Positions 1-6,991 are shown, counted from the stretch's first letter. The stretch is 7,710 nucleotides of DNA from JBEKTY01 sp049515555 (GCA_049515555.1 JBEKTY010000268.1:1-7710); one strand, 5' to 3'. The notes: generated by a model from the letters alone, not told the origin. Numbers and translations are program-made.

Positions 1-155
1 CCTCACCCGCGATGTTACCACCGCCGGCGCATGACTCGGGGTTAGGATGGTTCGCTACTCCTTTCCTATGCGGCTCTTTCATCCGCTACTCCATGCCGGT
101 CTATCCCGGCGCTTTCCCCCCGTCCCATCCAAGGCCACACCATAGGGAATTGATC

Positions 156-476
156 ATGACCGCGCTTTTCACTCGTCGCCACTTTCTCAGGAAGATGGCT
201 TCTACCGCCGGTGCGGCCGCCGGCACGCGGGTATTTGGAGGCCCCGCCGTCCTGACCGGCCGTTCGCCCACCTCGAAGCTGGGCGTGGGCGTCATCGCCT
301 GCGGAGGGACGGGCGGCGGGAGCCCAGATGTCGCTGCCAGCGAGCGAGCCGTGGCCCTCGCCGATGCCGTGTTTGGCGAGACGATCGACTGCACGCATTA
401 CGACGGCGACTCGTGGATCAACACCTGGGCGGATGACGACCGATGCAGTAGCGGGGTTGAACTACCAATACTATGA
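156..476 (+). pseudogene. Truncated Gfo/Idh/MocA-type oxidoreductase (N-terminal remnant)
   Basis: The ATG at 156 follows an AGGGA ribosome binding site by about nine bases and gives a 106-residue product. Residues 6-13 read TRRHFLRK, a textbook twin-arginine motif, followed by an Ala/Gly-rich segment, so the parent protein was exported folded. Residues 41-71 (KLGVGVIACGGTGGG, then ASERAVALADA) match the first beta strand, the glycine-rich nucleotide loop and the second strand of the NAD(P)-binding Rossmann fold of Gfo/Idh/MocA dehydrogenases, a family with many Tat-exported members in planctomycetes. Family members usually exceed 350 residues; here the similarity stops near residue 71 and the frame ends at 476. 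The last 35 residues (from GETIDCTHYDGD) do not look like the family and may belong to the following PA14 fragment. The call is a deletion remnant; the family assignment is good, the loss of function is inferred. Confidence 0.65.
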
Positions 477-888
477 GACTGCAAGGCAGGAGACACTGCC
501 CGAGCTCTCGGCCATGCGGCCCAAGACTCGGGGCGTGTGCGCATTGCCCGAACTAGCCAGGCTTGAGCGACTCGTGGGGGCTGCTATGCGATACGAAGGC
601 TTCTTTGTTGCGGCAACGGACGGCAGATACGAATTCCACCTGGCGTCCAACGGTCCCAGCCGGATGACTCTGGCAGGCCAGCGCGTGATCGACACCGCCG
701 AACCCTACCGCCCCGCCGAAGGCAGGGGGGCCGTCTGGCTTTACAAGGGCGTACAGCCCGTGATTATCGAATATTTTGTGAATCAAGGGAAACCGTTCCC
801 GGACTTGAGCGTGGTCCCTCCGGACATGCCTCGCCGCAAGGTCCAAGCGGCCGACTTTCTGCGCAAGGCTGCGACGCCTCCGCACTGA
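454..888 (+). pseudogene. PA14 domain fragment, frameshifted from upstream
   Basis: From about 454 this frame reads GLNYQYYETARQETLPEL and continues to a TGA at 886-888, giving about 144 residues. The pattern is that of a PA14 domain: an opening 'G-x-x-Y-x-Y-Y' strand, a central FFVAATDGRYEFHLASNG stretch in which an aromatic strand leads to D-G-x-Y-x-F and a turn, then 'I-D' and a late 'G-x-x-P-v-x-i-e-Y-F'. PA14 domains bind carbohydrate and sit inside larger exported enzymes or adhesins. No plausible start codon with a ribosome binding site opens this frame near 454; it is one base out of phase with the twin-arginine remnant upstream. After about residue 120 the sequence ends in an ordinary-looking tail. 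It is most likely the C-terminal end of a larger exported protein whose front was lost or replaced. Confidence 0.6.
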
Positions 889-914
889 GCGCGTTGGCGA
901 GCGAACAAGGAACT

Positions 915-943
915 TTGACGGAGGAACCAAACCGTGCTACGAA
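915..943 (+). promoter_or_regulatory. Candidate sigma-70-like promoter for the exported-enzyme operon
   Basis: TTGACG at 915-920 matches the -35 consensus at five of six positions. It is followed after 17 bases by TACGAA at 938-943, only three of six to the -10 consensus. It lies in the 180-base gap before the SGNH-like gene, the only place for an operon promoter on this strand between 888 and 1069. The -10 is weak, so this is a suggestion only. Confidence 0.25.
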
Positions 944-1068
944 TTTAGACAACAGGGAATGCAAAGACGAGAGAAATGAAGCTGTGGGTAGCCCTGGCAA
1001 TTGGCCGCGTGCTGCGGCGACTGTTAGGGCGTTGCCGCACTCCAGCGACCCCCAAGAGGAAACGTCCA

Positions 1069-2667
1069 ATGAAAGCACTTCTTTTTGTCCTCCCCTGGAT
1101 GTTGTTCACCGTTGCAGTTCCGGCCCATGCCCAAGACAAGCCGGCCGCTGCGGCTGTCGGCCGTTTCGTGCTCACGAAGGTCCGAGTGCTGCCCAAGCCG
1201 GGGACGGTCGGAATGCTGAAAGGCGCGCGGATCACTGGGTCGAACGAGGGGCCGACCACCGCATTTGTGGAATTGGCGCGGATCGACCGGGTCCCGGCTG
1301 GCGACGGCTGGCTTGACGTCGTGGTCCCGCCGGGCAAGGTCTACCGCTTCGTCAAGATCGAATCAGCCAAGGGGACCGGGCTGGCGTTGGCCGAAATCGA
1401 ATTCTACAGTCCCGTCGGCCGGCTCAAGGGCAATGGTTTCGGGACCAGCGTGGGCAACAACAAGTCCGTCACGTTCGATAAGACCTTCGATGGCGACCCA
1501 AAAACATACTTTGAAAGCCCCGCGGAAAACAGCTACGTCGGCATCGACCTCGGCTCGCAGGCCCAGGCCCCGTGCCCCGGCTTCAATCCGCCAGGCGGGG
1601 CCTTCACCGCGCCGCAGAAGATCGAGATCGGCACCTGGCCGCCCGGCACCACCATTCATTACACGACCGACGGCTCGCCGCCCACCTCGCAGAGCGGCCA
1701 GCTCTATCGCGGACCGATTACGATCCCCAGAACCACGAGCATCGCGGCGATCGCATCGCGAGCCGGACTGGCCGACAGTGACGTGGCGATCGCCACCTAC
1801 CGCATCGGAGCCGCAGCCACCGCCGAGAAACAGGTCAAATCGTACCACCTGGGCAACAGCCTGACGGATACCGTCAACGGCTTCCTCCAGCCGGTTGCGG
1901 ATAGCGCCGGCATGAATCTGCTGTTCATGCGGAAGAGCGTCCCCGGTTGTAGTATTCGCTTCCACTGGGACCATAACCGTGCAGGCTTCGCCTCGCCGGA
2001 TGCGTGGGCTGCCGACTACGACGTGGCATGCGCGAAGGGGGTGGACCACTTGTTCCTCCAACCCTTTCCCAATCCTCCCGGGCTGGATGACGACGGGACC
2101 TATGGCGGCAAGTTCATCGAGCTGGTACGAAAGCACAATCCTCGCGCCGAAGTCTGGCTTTACGCCCAATGGCCGGATCGGGTCAACTGGAAGCACGACG
2201 CGCACTGCGTAGGCGCGGGATGGATGAAACCGCCGTGGTTCCCGCCCAACCGCAATCCGGCGAACTGGGAGGAGGCCATGGCCAACAAGATGCTCTATTA
2301 CCTCGACCTCAAGAAGATCTGGGATAAGCAGATTGAGGCCCGCGGCGGAAAGCCCGTCCGCCTTTGCCCCGGCGGGCCGGCGCTGGCGCGGCTGAAAAAG
2401 GAGATCGACGCCGGCAAGGTGCCGGGCATCAACACCTTCTTCGATACGATGTATACTGACGACATTCACCTGTCGCCTCCCGGCCGCTACCTCGTGTCGC
2501 TGGTCCACTACGCCTGCATCTTCGGAACCGACCCACAAGGCAAAGTCACCTATGCCAACAGCGGGCTCAGCAAGGAGCAGGCAGCCAGCTTCCAGCGTAT
2601 CGCCTGGGAGACGGTCATCGCTGAGCCGCTAAGCGGCGTGCGGCCTGTTGGCCCGCACAAGAAGTGA
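1069..2667 (+). CDS. Exported SGNH-hydrolase-like protein with galactose-binding-like and CHB_HEX-like domains
   Basis: 532 residues. The ATG at 1069 was chosen because it gives a clean signal peptide (MKALLFVLPWML, cleavage after AHA near residue 21) and follows AAGAGGAAA. An in-frame ATG at 976 would put a basic 31-residue leader in front of it. Residues about 85-165 resemble a galactose-binding-like beta domain: YRFVKIES, AEIEFY, a GNGFGTS turn, FDGDPKTYF and YVGIDLG. Residues about 168-246 match the chitobiase/beta-hexosaminidase C-terminal type (CHB_HEX_C_1), with IHYTTDGSPPT at 196-206. Residues about 255-525 look like an SGNH/GDSL-type esterase: GNSLTD with likely nucleophile Ser264 near the start and YTDDIHLS with Asp464 and His467 near the end. 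Blocks II and III are not obvious, so activity is not certain. It would act outside the cytoplasm, perhaps removing acyl groups from polysaccharide. The GH39-like gene starts 27 bases downstream, so the two are probably co-transcribed. Confidence 0.8.
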   Translation: MKALLFVLPWMLFTVAVPAHAQDKPAAAAVGRFVLTKVRVLPKPGTVGMLKGARITGSNEGPTTAFVELARIDRVPAGDGWLDVVVPPGKVYRFVKIESAKGTGLALAEIEFYSPVGRLKGNGFGTSVGNNKSVTFDKTFDGDPKTYFESPAENSYVGIDLGSQAQAPCPGFNPPGGAFTAPQKIEIGTWPPGTTIHYTTDGSPPTSQSGQLYRGPITIPRTTSIAAIASRAGLADSDVAIATYRIGAAATAEKQVKSYHLGNSLTDTVNGFLQPVADSAGMNLLFMRKSVPGCSIRFHWDHNRAGFASPDAWAADYDVACAKGVDHLFLQPFPNPPGLDDDGTYGGKFIELVRKHNPRAEVWLYAQWPDRVNWKHDAHCVGAGWMKPPWFPPNRNPANWEEAMANKMLYYLDLKKIWDKQIEARGGKPVRLCPGGPALARLKKEIDAGKVPGINTFFDTMYTDDIHLSPPGRYLVSLVHYACIFGTDPQGKVTYANSGLSKEQAASFQRIAWETVIAEPLSGVRPVGPHKK

Positions 2668-2694
2668 GTCGTTCAGCCGCAGGAGAACCCGCCC

Positions 2695-4065
2695 ATGAGA
2701 ACCATCTTTGCCGTGACGCTGTCGCTGCTTTTCGCCGGGCTCGCTCAGGCCCAGCCGCTGGAACTCAAGATCGATTTCAGCAAGCCGGACGGCCAATGGG
2801 ACCTGCCGCGCTTCGCACTCGGGCAGGGCGGGCTGCCAAGCGATCCGATCCTGGCGCCGCACGTGAAGGAACTCCGCCAGCTTCGCCCGCGGACGATCCG
2901 GCTCTTCCTCAGCGAGTTCTATCGCATCTACCCGGCTCCCGGGAAGTACGACTTCAGCAAGTTCGACCGAGAGCTGCGGGCCGTCCGCGCCGCCGGCGCG
3001 CGGCCCACGCTGGCCGTGGCCATGAAGCCGCCGGTGCTCTATCCCAAGGTGGATCACGCCGTCGTCCACCCCACTGACTATGCCGAGTGGGAGAAGCTTT
3101 GCGAGGTGCTGGCCCGGCACTGCCATGAGGAGAAATTCGACGTGGCCGTGTGGGAAGTGGCCAACGAGCCGGACATCGGCGAGAGCGGCGGAGCGCCGTA
3201 TCTGTTCAAAGCCCAGGATTATGTGACCTACTACACGCACACGGTGGCCGGCCTGCGGCGCGGCGACCCGCAAGCCAAGGTTGGCGGGCCGACCGTGGCC
3301 TCCGCGCACAGCGATCTGGTGGACGCCCTGATCGAACATTGTGCCCGGCGGGACGTGCCGCTCGACGTCCTGTCGTGGCATCTCTACTCCGACGCGCCCG
3401 GCGCGCATGCGGAGAACGTGAAACGGATGCGTGAGAAGCTGGCCCGTTTCCCGCAGCTCAAGAACACGAGGACTTTCATTTCCGAGTGGAATATGGACCT
3501 GATGCACCCGAACCTGGCGCCCGAATTCCAGCCCGCCTTCGTGCTGGAGACGGTCCGCCGGCTGTCCGAGGCCGGCTTGGACATGGCGGCCTACTATCAC
3601 GTCCGCGACTGCTTCGTGGACGAGGCGGATTTCGACTGGATGTCGCCCGGCGGCCGCAACTTCATGGCCCACTGGTGGAACACGATGCCGCAGTACAGTG
3701 CGCTGTTCGACCACCACGGCCGCGTGCGCCCGGCGTGGTATGCGTTCCGGCTGCTGGGGCAGTTCGAAGGCCCGCGATTCGCTGTCGCGGGCGAGCAGGG
3801 CGCCGTCCGCGCCATCGCCTGCCAACGCGAACACCGCCGCCACGTCCTCGTGTGGCGATACGAAGGCGGCGGGCCGGCGGAAGTGGAACTGCGGCTGGCA
3901 CTCGGCGGTCTGACAGGAGGGGTCGTTCGCGTGGTTGCCTTGGACGCCGTTGCCGCGGTTAATAATCTGAAGGTCCTGCGTTTCCAGGGCGTGCCGGACC
4001 TGGCCGAGAGGCCAATCGTGCTGAAACTGCGCCCATGGGAGATTCGCTGGATCGAAATCGAATAG
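2695..4065 (+). CDS. Exported GH39-like glycoside hydrolase (beta-xylosidase-type)
   Basis: 456 residues, with GCAGGAGAA about eight bases before the ATG. A signal peptide covers residues 1-19 (hydrophobic AVTLSLLFAGLAQA, cleavage after AQA). The body is a TIM-barrel hydrolase of clan GH-A: YDFSKFDRELRAVRAAG near residue 85, the acid/base motif VWEVANEPD with Glu158, a DVLSWHLYSDAPGAHA strand, and the nucleophile motif FISEWN with Glu264. The order and the roughly 106-residue distance between the two glutamates fit GH39 (beta-xylosidase and alpha-L-iduronidase relatives). Residues from about 350 on form a beta-rich C-terminal domain, also usual for the family. The substrate cannot be read from the sequence; xylan-type side chains are the default guess. 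It is the second gene of the operon. Its TAG stop overlaps the ribosome binding site of the next, broken gene. Confidence 0.88.
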   Translation: MRTIFAVTLSLLFAGLAQAQPLELKIDFSKPDGQWDLPRFALGQGGLPSDPILAPHVKELRQLRPRTIRLFLSEFYRIYPAPGKYDFSKFDRELRAVRAAGARPTLAVAMKPPVLYPKVDHAVVHPTDYAEWEKLCEVLARHCHEEKFDVAVWEVANEPDIGESGGAPYLFKAQDYVTYYTHTVAGLRRGDPQAKVGGPTVASAHSDLVDALIEHCARRDVPLDVLSWHLYSDAPGAHAENVKRMREKLARFPQLKNTRTFISEWNMDLMHPNLAPEFQPAFVLETVRRLSEAGLDMAAYYHVRDCFVDEADFDWMSPGGRNFMAHWWNTMPQYSALFDHHGRVRPAWYAFRLLGQFEGPRFAVAGEQGAVRAIACQREHRRHVLVWRYEGGGPAEVELRLALGGLTGGVVRVVALDAVAAVNNLKVLRFQGVPDLAERPIVLKLRPWEIRWIEIE

Positions 4066-4078
4066 GAGGGGCCGTGTG
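4062..4078 (+). promoter_or_regulatory. Strong ribosome binding site overlapping the GH39 stop codon, GTG start
   Basis: TAGGAGGGG (4063-4070) contains both the TAG stop of the GH39-like gene and a near-perfect AGGAGG Shine-Dalgarno core, followed after a short spacer by the GTG start at 4076. This arrangement implies translational coupling of a third gene to the operon. It is strong evidence that 4076 was once a true start even though the gene behind it is broken. Confidence 0.7.
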
Positions 4079-4704
4079 CATACGCGAAAACGTCTGCCAG
4101 CACTATCCCTGACCGCCCTTGCCTCGATCGCCGCGCTTGCCACCGCGGCGGACCGATCGGCGCCAGCCGTGGTCGAAGGCACGCCCGCCGCATGGCTGTC
4201 GGCAGCGGAAAAGAGCGAGGAGTGGAAACCGTATCCAGGTGCAGTCATGGAACACTGCGGCCTACCGGCTGACGTCGAGCGATAAGCTGGTGGACCCGCA
4301 GAAGCCCATCACCGTCATCACCAACGGCAAGCCGATCTCCAGAGGCATTTCGACGAAGTCAAGATGAACCATCCGCGCGCGGTGCTCGCAACTTCCCGCC
4401 AAGGCCAGAACGGTATGATCCTGCCCATAACGAGCGGGAATTCAAGGGCTGGCAGTGCGGCTACTGCTACACGCACCTGCCGATGCCCCTGGCCACGACG
4501 TGCTCGACCAATGCGGGCAAGGCGGAGACCTACGAGGCATGCATGCGGGGCCGGCCCAGCTACCATCGCGTCGATTCATCGAGCATCCCGGGGTTCGCAG
4601 ATCCTGCGCGCCTGGGTGATGATGGTGCGCTCTTGCGAATTCACGGGCCCGCCATGGGACAATTGGAAAACCAAGCCCACGCCGAACCGGTCACTCGACT
4701 CTGA
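4076..4704 (+). pseudogene. Broken third operon gene: exported protein with several frameshifts
   Basis: The GTG start at 4076 gives a signal peptide (MHTRKRLPALSLTALASIAA, cleavage near ATA-AD) and about 60 readable residues up to EEWKPYPGAVMEHCG. Protein-like sequence then moves through other frames: AAYRLTSSDKLVDPQKPI plus TVITNGKPI (about 4257-4340), HFDEVKMNHPRAVLA (about 4349-4393), FPPRPERYDPAHNEREFKGW then QCGYCYTHLPMP (about 4393-4490), and later QILRAWVMMVRSCEFTGPPW (about 4600-4660). The 'LVDPQKPITVITNGKPI' piece resembles the beta segment near the end of some planctomycete esterase-type proteins, where LVDLDKPV is followed by VNGK; this is only an impression. The GWQCGYCY piece has a CxxC pair but is not recognised. 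At least three or four frame changes in 630 bases mean decay, or a mosaic of several gene ends, rather than one sequencing error. Confidence 0.6.
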
Positions 4705-4721
4705 CAATCTCGGCGGTCGCC

Positions 4722-4739
4722 CGGGTGTCTTGACACCTG
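4722..4739 (+). repeat. Small stem-loop after the broken gene, possible weak terminator
   Basis: GGTGT (4724-4728) and ACACC (4733-4737) form a perfect five-base stem with a CTTG loop, extended by one G-U and one C-G pair. It sits 18 bases after the last stop codon of the operon strand (4702-4704). T-rich sequence (GTTTCTTGCATTTTT) starts only about ten bases later, so this is not a classical intrinsic terminator, but the position is right for an operon end. Confidence 0.25.
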
Positions 4740-4874
4740 TGGCCGCTTGTTTCTTGCATTTTTCCCCGCGTTCTTGATTCCGGAGCAGGAATTCGCCAAA
4801 ACGCAGCGAAGTCTCGGAAATCACGGCACTTTCGTGGATTTCGGCGCAATCTGCCAAAGTTCCCGGGGAAAGTT

Positions 4875-5030
4875 GTGGCTCTGCAAGAAGCAAGGACGGC
4901 TGCGGCGATCAAGAAAGAGGACCCGCAGTTGTTGGCATCGTCGGGGAATCTCCACGTGAAGTATGCCGACAACCGATCGCTGGAGAGCAAGGTATGCGAG
5001 GTCACAGCGAACTCATCCGAGGTTCGTTGA
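4875..5030 (+). pseudogene. Possible orphan gene end, 51 codons, unrecognised
   Basis: A GTG at 4875 opens 51 codons ending in TGA at 5028-5030. The composition is protein-like, unlike its surroundings: charged and helical at first (LQEARTAAAIKKEDPQLLAS), then mixed (HVKYADNRSLESKVCEVTA). There is no ribosome binding site, and the same frame stays open upstream with low-quality arginine-rich sequence. It may be the tail of a lost accessory gene. I do not recognise the family. Confidence 0.2.
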
Positions 5031-5052
5031 TCCGCCGATCCCAGGGCAGGCC

Positions 5053-6120
5053 CTACCTGCCCATCACCGCCTCCACGTAGCGGTCCCAATCGTATTGCCC
5101 GACTTCCTCGTGATTGGAATACGGGGCGCGACCGCCAAAGGTGTGCGAACCGTAGCCGTCGGTCGAGATCCAGGGCATGGGCAGCGTGTTGCCCCCGCCC
5201 CCCGTCTCAGTCCAATCTTCCTCTTGGAAGCGGGAAAAGTCGACCGGTGACTTGCCACGAGCATAGTGATACGGCACCAGGCGGATGTCGTAATCCCCGT
5301 AGTCGATCATCAGGGCCACGACCGAGTAGGCTTTCGTTCCAGGCACGTGCCGGATGAAGAACTCTTTCTGGGGGTCGCTCTCGGGAAGATGCTCCGTGTA
5401 GATCGGGGCCTTCTTGTAGCCGTGTTGCAGCAGCCAGTCCTCGGCCTCCCTGACCGACCTGACGCAGGCGTAGTATCGCTGGATCGGGCAGTTCTTCCTG
5501 TGGCCGTCGACCATGGGAATGGGGCTTGGTATCATCCCGGCGAAGATGGCGTGATTCTCCTCAACGATCCACACCCGGTCCCTGGTGATGGCACACGCCA
5601 GGAAATCGGCGACGTTCCGGTAGATGATGTACGGGCCAGCCGTCAGCGCCCGGCGTATCGAGCGGTCGCTAGTGCCGGCCCGGCGTGCCAGGTCCGCTTG
5701 CGAAGTCCGCGCCGTGCCGTCCGGCTTCGTATCACGGTAAAGCACCAGCCAAACGGCAATTTCGTTTCGAGTCAGTTCTGCAAGGGTGAAGTCAACAAAG
5801 GCGTTCAGCACGGCGAAGCGGTCGCGCGTCTTGCCCCCGGCCGGCTTCCCCTTCGCCTTGCCCCCGCCCTTGTTCAAGTGGGTGACGGCAAACACCGCCA
5901 CGTGGGCTCGTTGGGCCAGTTCGGCCAGCGGTCCCAGCAGCCCGCGGATATCGGCGTTCTTGTGGGAATCGGCCTTCCGGCAGTACGCGCTGATGGGGTC
6001 GATGACCACAAGGCGGCAATCCGACGTTGCGGCAACAGCCTCTTCGAGGGCCAGCAAGTCGCGCTCCAGGGAAAAGGATCGTGTTGCCTGCGCGCTTGGA
6101 GGAGGGGCGCCCTGCGGCAA
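5053..6120 (-). pseudogene. Mosaic open frame: AAA_25-like ATPase fragment, winged-helix-like segment, unknown tail
   Basis: 355 codons opened only by a TTG at 6120 with no ribosome binding site. Residues 16-83 read FSLERDLLALEEAVAA, then CRLVVIDPISAY (Walker B, Asp41), SHKNADIRGLLGPLAELA and VAVFAVTHLNK. This is the second half of an AAA_25/RepA-type ATPase core as found in planctomycete phage- or plasmid-like elements. The Walker A loop is missing, so it cannot work as an ATPase. Residues about 85-160 (Lys/Gly-rich linker, RFAVLNAFVDFTLAELTRNE, TSQADLARRAGTSDRSIRRA) look like a winged-helix DNA-binding segment. Residues 163-355 (for example DWLLQHGYKKAPIYTEHLP, a TETGGGGNT turn, ending VEAVMGR) are aromatic-rich and unrecognised, with no link to the first two parts. 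The most likely history is successive in-frame deletions joining three genes. The frame is open throughout, so an expressed chimera cannot be ruled out. Confidence 0.6.
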
Positions 6121-6307
6121 TCCACGATTCGAGCGCGTCGCGGTTCCACCGGACCAATGCGCCCAGCTTCAGAGGCGCCGGCATTCGGCCGGCATCGGCC
6201 AACCTGTAGACGTGTCTCGCGCTACAGCCGAGCATCGCAGCCACGGCTTGAACGTCGAGGAGTTGGGCGGCCGCCGGGCCGCCCGTAGAGGCTTGGGTAC
6301 TGCTCAC
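6092..6307 (-). CDS. AlpA/excisionase-like helix-turn-helix protein, C-terminal end fused by frame loss
   Basis: The GTG at 6307 lies six bases after an AGGA ribosome binding site (6314-6317, minus strand). The product starts with a short Ala/Gly-rich arm; residues 16-65 then read LLDVQAVAAMLGCSARHVYR, LADAGRMPAPLKLGALVRW and NRDALESWIAAG. This is the MerR-like winged helix of AlpA/Xis-type regulators (HTH_17 type), which bind DNA as activators of integrase genes or as excision factors. Stand-alone members end about ten residues after the WIAAG motif. Here the frame has no stop and runs on to 5792 with meaningless Arg/Gly-rich sequence, overlapping the ATPase fragment in another frame. The given 3' limit (about residue 72) is where similarity ends. 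The DNA-binding domain itself is complete. The missing stop and the missing Walker A of the neighbour fit one deletion at about 6075-6095. Confidence 0.7.
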
Positions 6308-6323
6308 AAAAGGTCCTTTCGTG
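6305..6323 (-). promoter_or_regulatory. Near-palindrome over the ribosome binding site and start of the AlpA-like gene
   Basis: CACAAAAGGTCCTTTCGTG pairs at eight of nine positions around T6314. It covers both the AGGA ribosome binding site and the GTG start codon of the helix-turn-helix gene. It could be an operator for autoregulation or an mRNA hairpin that hides the start. The evidence is symmetry and position only. Confidence 0.3.
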
Positions 6324-6385
6324 GTGTGGGGCGTGTTGGCCGGCGTACCCCACGCCAGCCACAACGCGCCAATTTATGACCACGA

Positions 6386-6524
6386 ATCGGACCTAATGGG
6401 AGCCTACACCCGCGGCCCGCCCCCAGAGCGCAAACCAAGGAAACGGAAGGTGTTGCGAAAATGGAGCAACCGCGGTCGGATTTTCCAAAGAATCCGATTT
6501 GGTCCGATGTGCGCGGATCGGACC
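6386..6524. repeat. Cluster of inverted GGTCCGAT/ATCGGACC-type repeats in a gene-free spacer
   Basis: The spacer 6308-6607 carries no convincing gene. It contains ATCGGACC at 6386-6393, a 7-base inverted pair TCGGATT (6476-6482) / AATCCGA (6491-6497), and a perfect 8-base inverted pair GGTCCGAT (6501-6508) / ATCGGACC (6517-6524) with an 8-base loop. All share a TCGGAY core, five copies in 139 bases in both orientations. Repeated inverted sites upstream of an AlpA/excisionase-like gene could be protein-binding sites (operator, excisionase arm sites or replication iterons). Confidence 0.4.
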
Positions 6525-6607
6525 ATCAACTCCAAGACAAGAGATTGCTCGGGTGCGCCACCGCGACCAGGGGCCTTTGGTTGGCAGGCAACGAATTTGA
6601 AGGTCAG

Positions 6608-6991
6608 CTAGGCGGGCTGAAGTTCGCTGGCATCGAAGGGAATCGACTTCACAAACTCGCCAAGCCGCTCGTACTCGTGTCTTGCCGGTTCCCGGCTGAC
6701 TGCCATGCAACCCAAAAACAGCGTCCCGAGTGTAAAACCTGCATCCTTGATTGTCACGCCGAAGTTTCCCAGAGTCAAAAGGACTTGCTGCACACCCTTG
6801 ATCTTGGCCCCGACCAGTTCATCCCCTTCGGCGGAAACGTATACGGTCAGAAGCTCATCCACCCTCTTGGCGATGGCGTCCTCATCCCGAAAGAAAAAAG
6901 TCAGGGAATCGGCATCCCGGGAGTAATGGGGATGCGGCGTGAACGCCCTTGGCTCTCTTCCAGCAAGGTAGTCCGTTAGGTCGTGGGCCAT
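6608..6991 (-). CDS. Small protein with DUF2283-like beta fold, function unknown
   Basis: 127 residues. The ATG at 6991 follows GAGGAAG by a few bases; an upstream in-frame TTG (7018) has no such site. Residues 22-67 (HYSRDADSLTFFFRDED, AKRVDELLTVYVSAEGDELV, GAKIKGV) follow the pattern 'Y-x-x-x-a-D-x-l-x-f ... v-D-e-l-l-t-V-y ... g-x-l-v-G-x-x-I-k-G-v' of DUF2283-like small proteins. The rest (LLTLGNFGVTIKDAGFTLGT, LGEFVKSIPFD) looks like a conserved helical/beta end. I believe similar small genes recur in planctomycete accessory regions, but the activity is unknown. The start overlaps the end of the upstream small gene by 16 bases, so the two are translated as a pair. No toxin or antitoxin catalytic motif is visible. 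Confidence 0.6.
   Translation of the reverse strand: MAHDLTDYLAGREPRAFTPHPHYSRDADSLTFFFRDEDAIAKRVDELLTVYVSAEGDELVGAKIKGVQQVLLTLGNFGVTIKDAGFTLGTLFLGCMAVSREPARHEYERLGEFVKSIPFDASELQPA

Larger units (their letters stand above)
4705..5052. other. Gap between operon remnant and minus-strand island, no clear gene
   Basis: This 348-base stretch has no intact recognisable gene on either strand. It holds the weak stem-loop at 4722-4739, T- and TTCG-rich sequence at 4745-4870, and an orphan open frame at 4875-5030. It marks the change from the + strand operon to the convergent - strand accessory genes. Confidence 0.5.

Noticed and set aside
66..398. Minus-strand open frames opposite the oxidoreductase remnant
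   Set aside because: They are Arg/Gly-rich shadows of the + strand sequence without ribosome binding sites or family patterns.
976..1068. Upstream ATG giving a longer SGNH-like protein
   Set aside because: It would place 31 basic residues before a complete signal peptide; the ATG at 1069 has a better ribosome binding site and gives the expected exported start.
1363..2538. 391-codon minus-strand frame opposite the SGNH-like gene
   Set aside because: It is a long shadow frame caused by high GC at third positions; no domain pattern, and the + strand gene is convincing.
2629..4248. 539-codon minus-strand frame opposite the GH39-like gene
   Set aside because: It has shadow composition rich in Arg, Ala and Val, no family motif, and lies opposite a gene with catalytic motifs.
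5266..6288. 340-codon plus-strand frame opposite the mosaic frame
   Set aside because: The - strand carries recognisable Walker B and helix-turn-helix patterns; the + frame has none.
6478..6524. CRISPR-like or tandem repeat array
   Set aside because: The repeated words are only 7-8 bases, are inverted rather than direct, and have no regular spacers.
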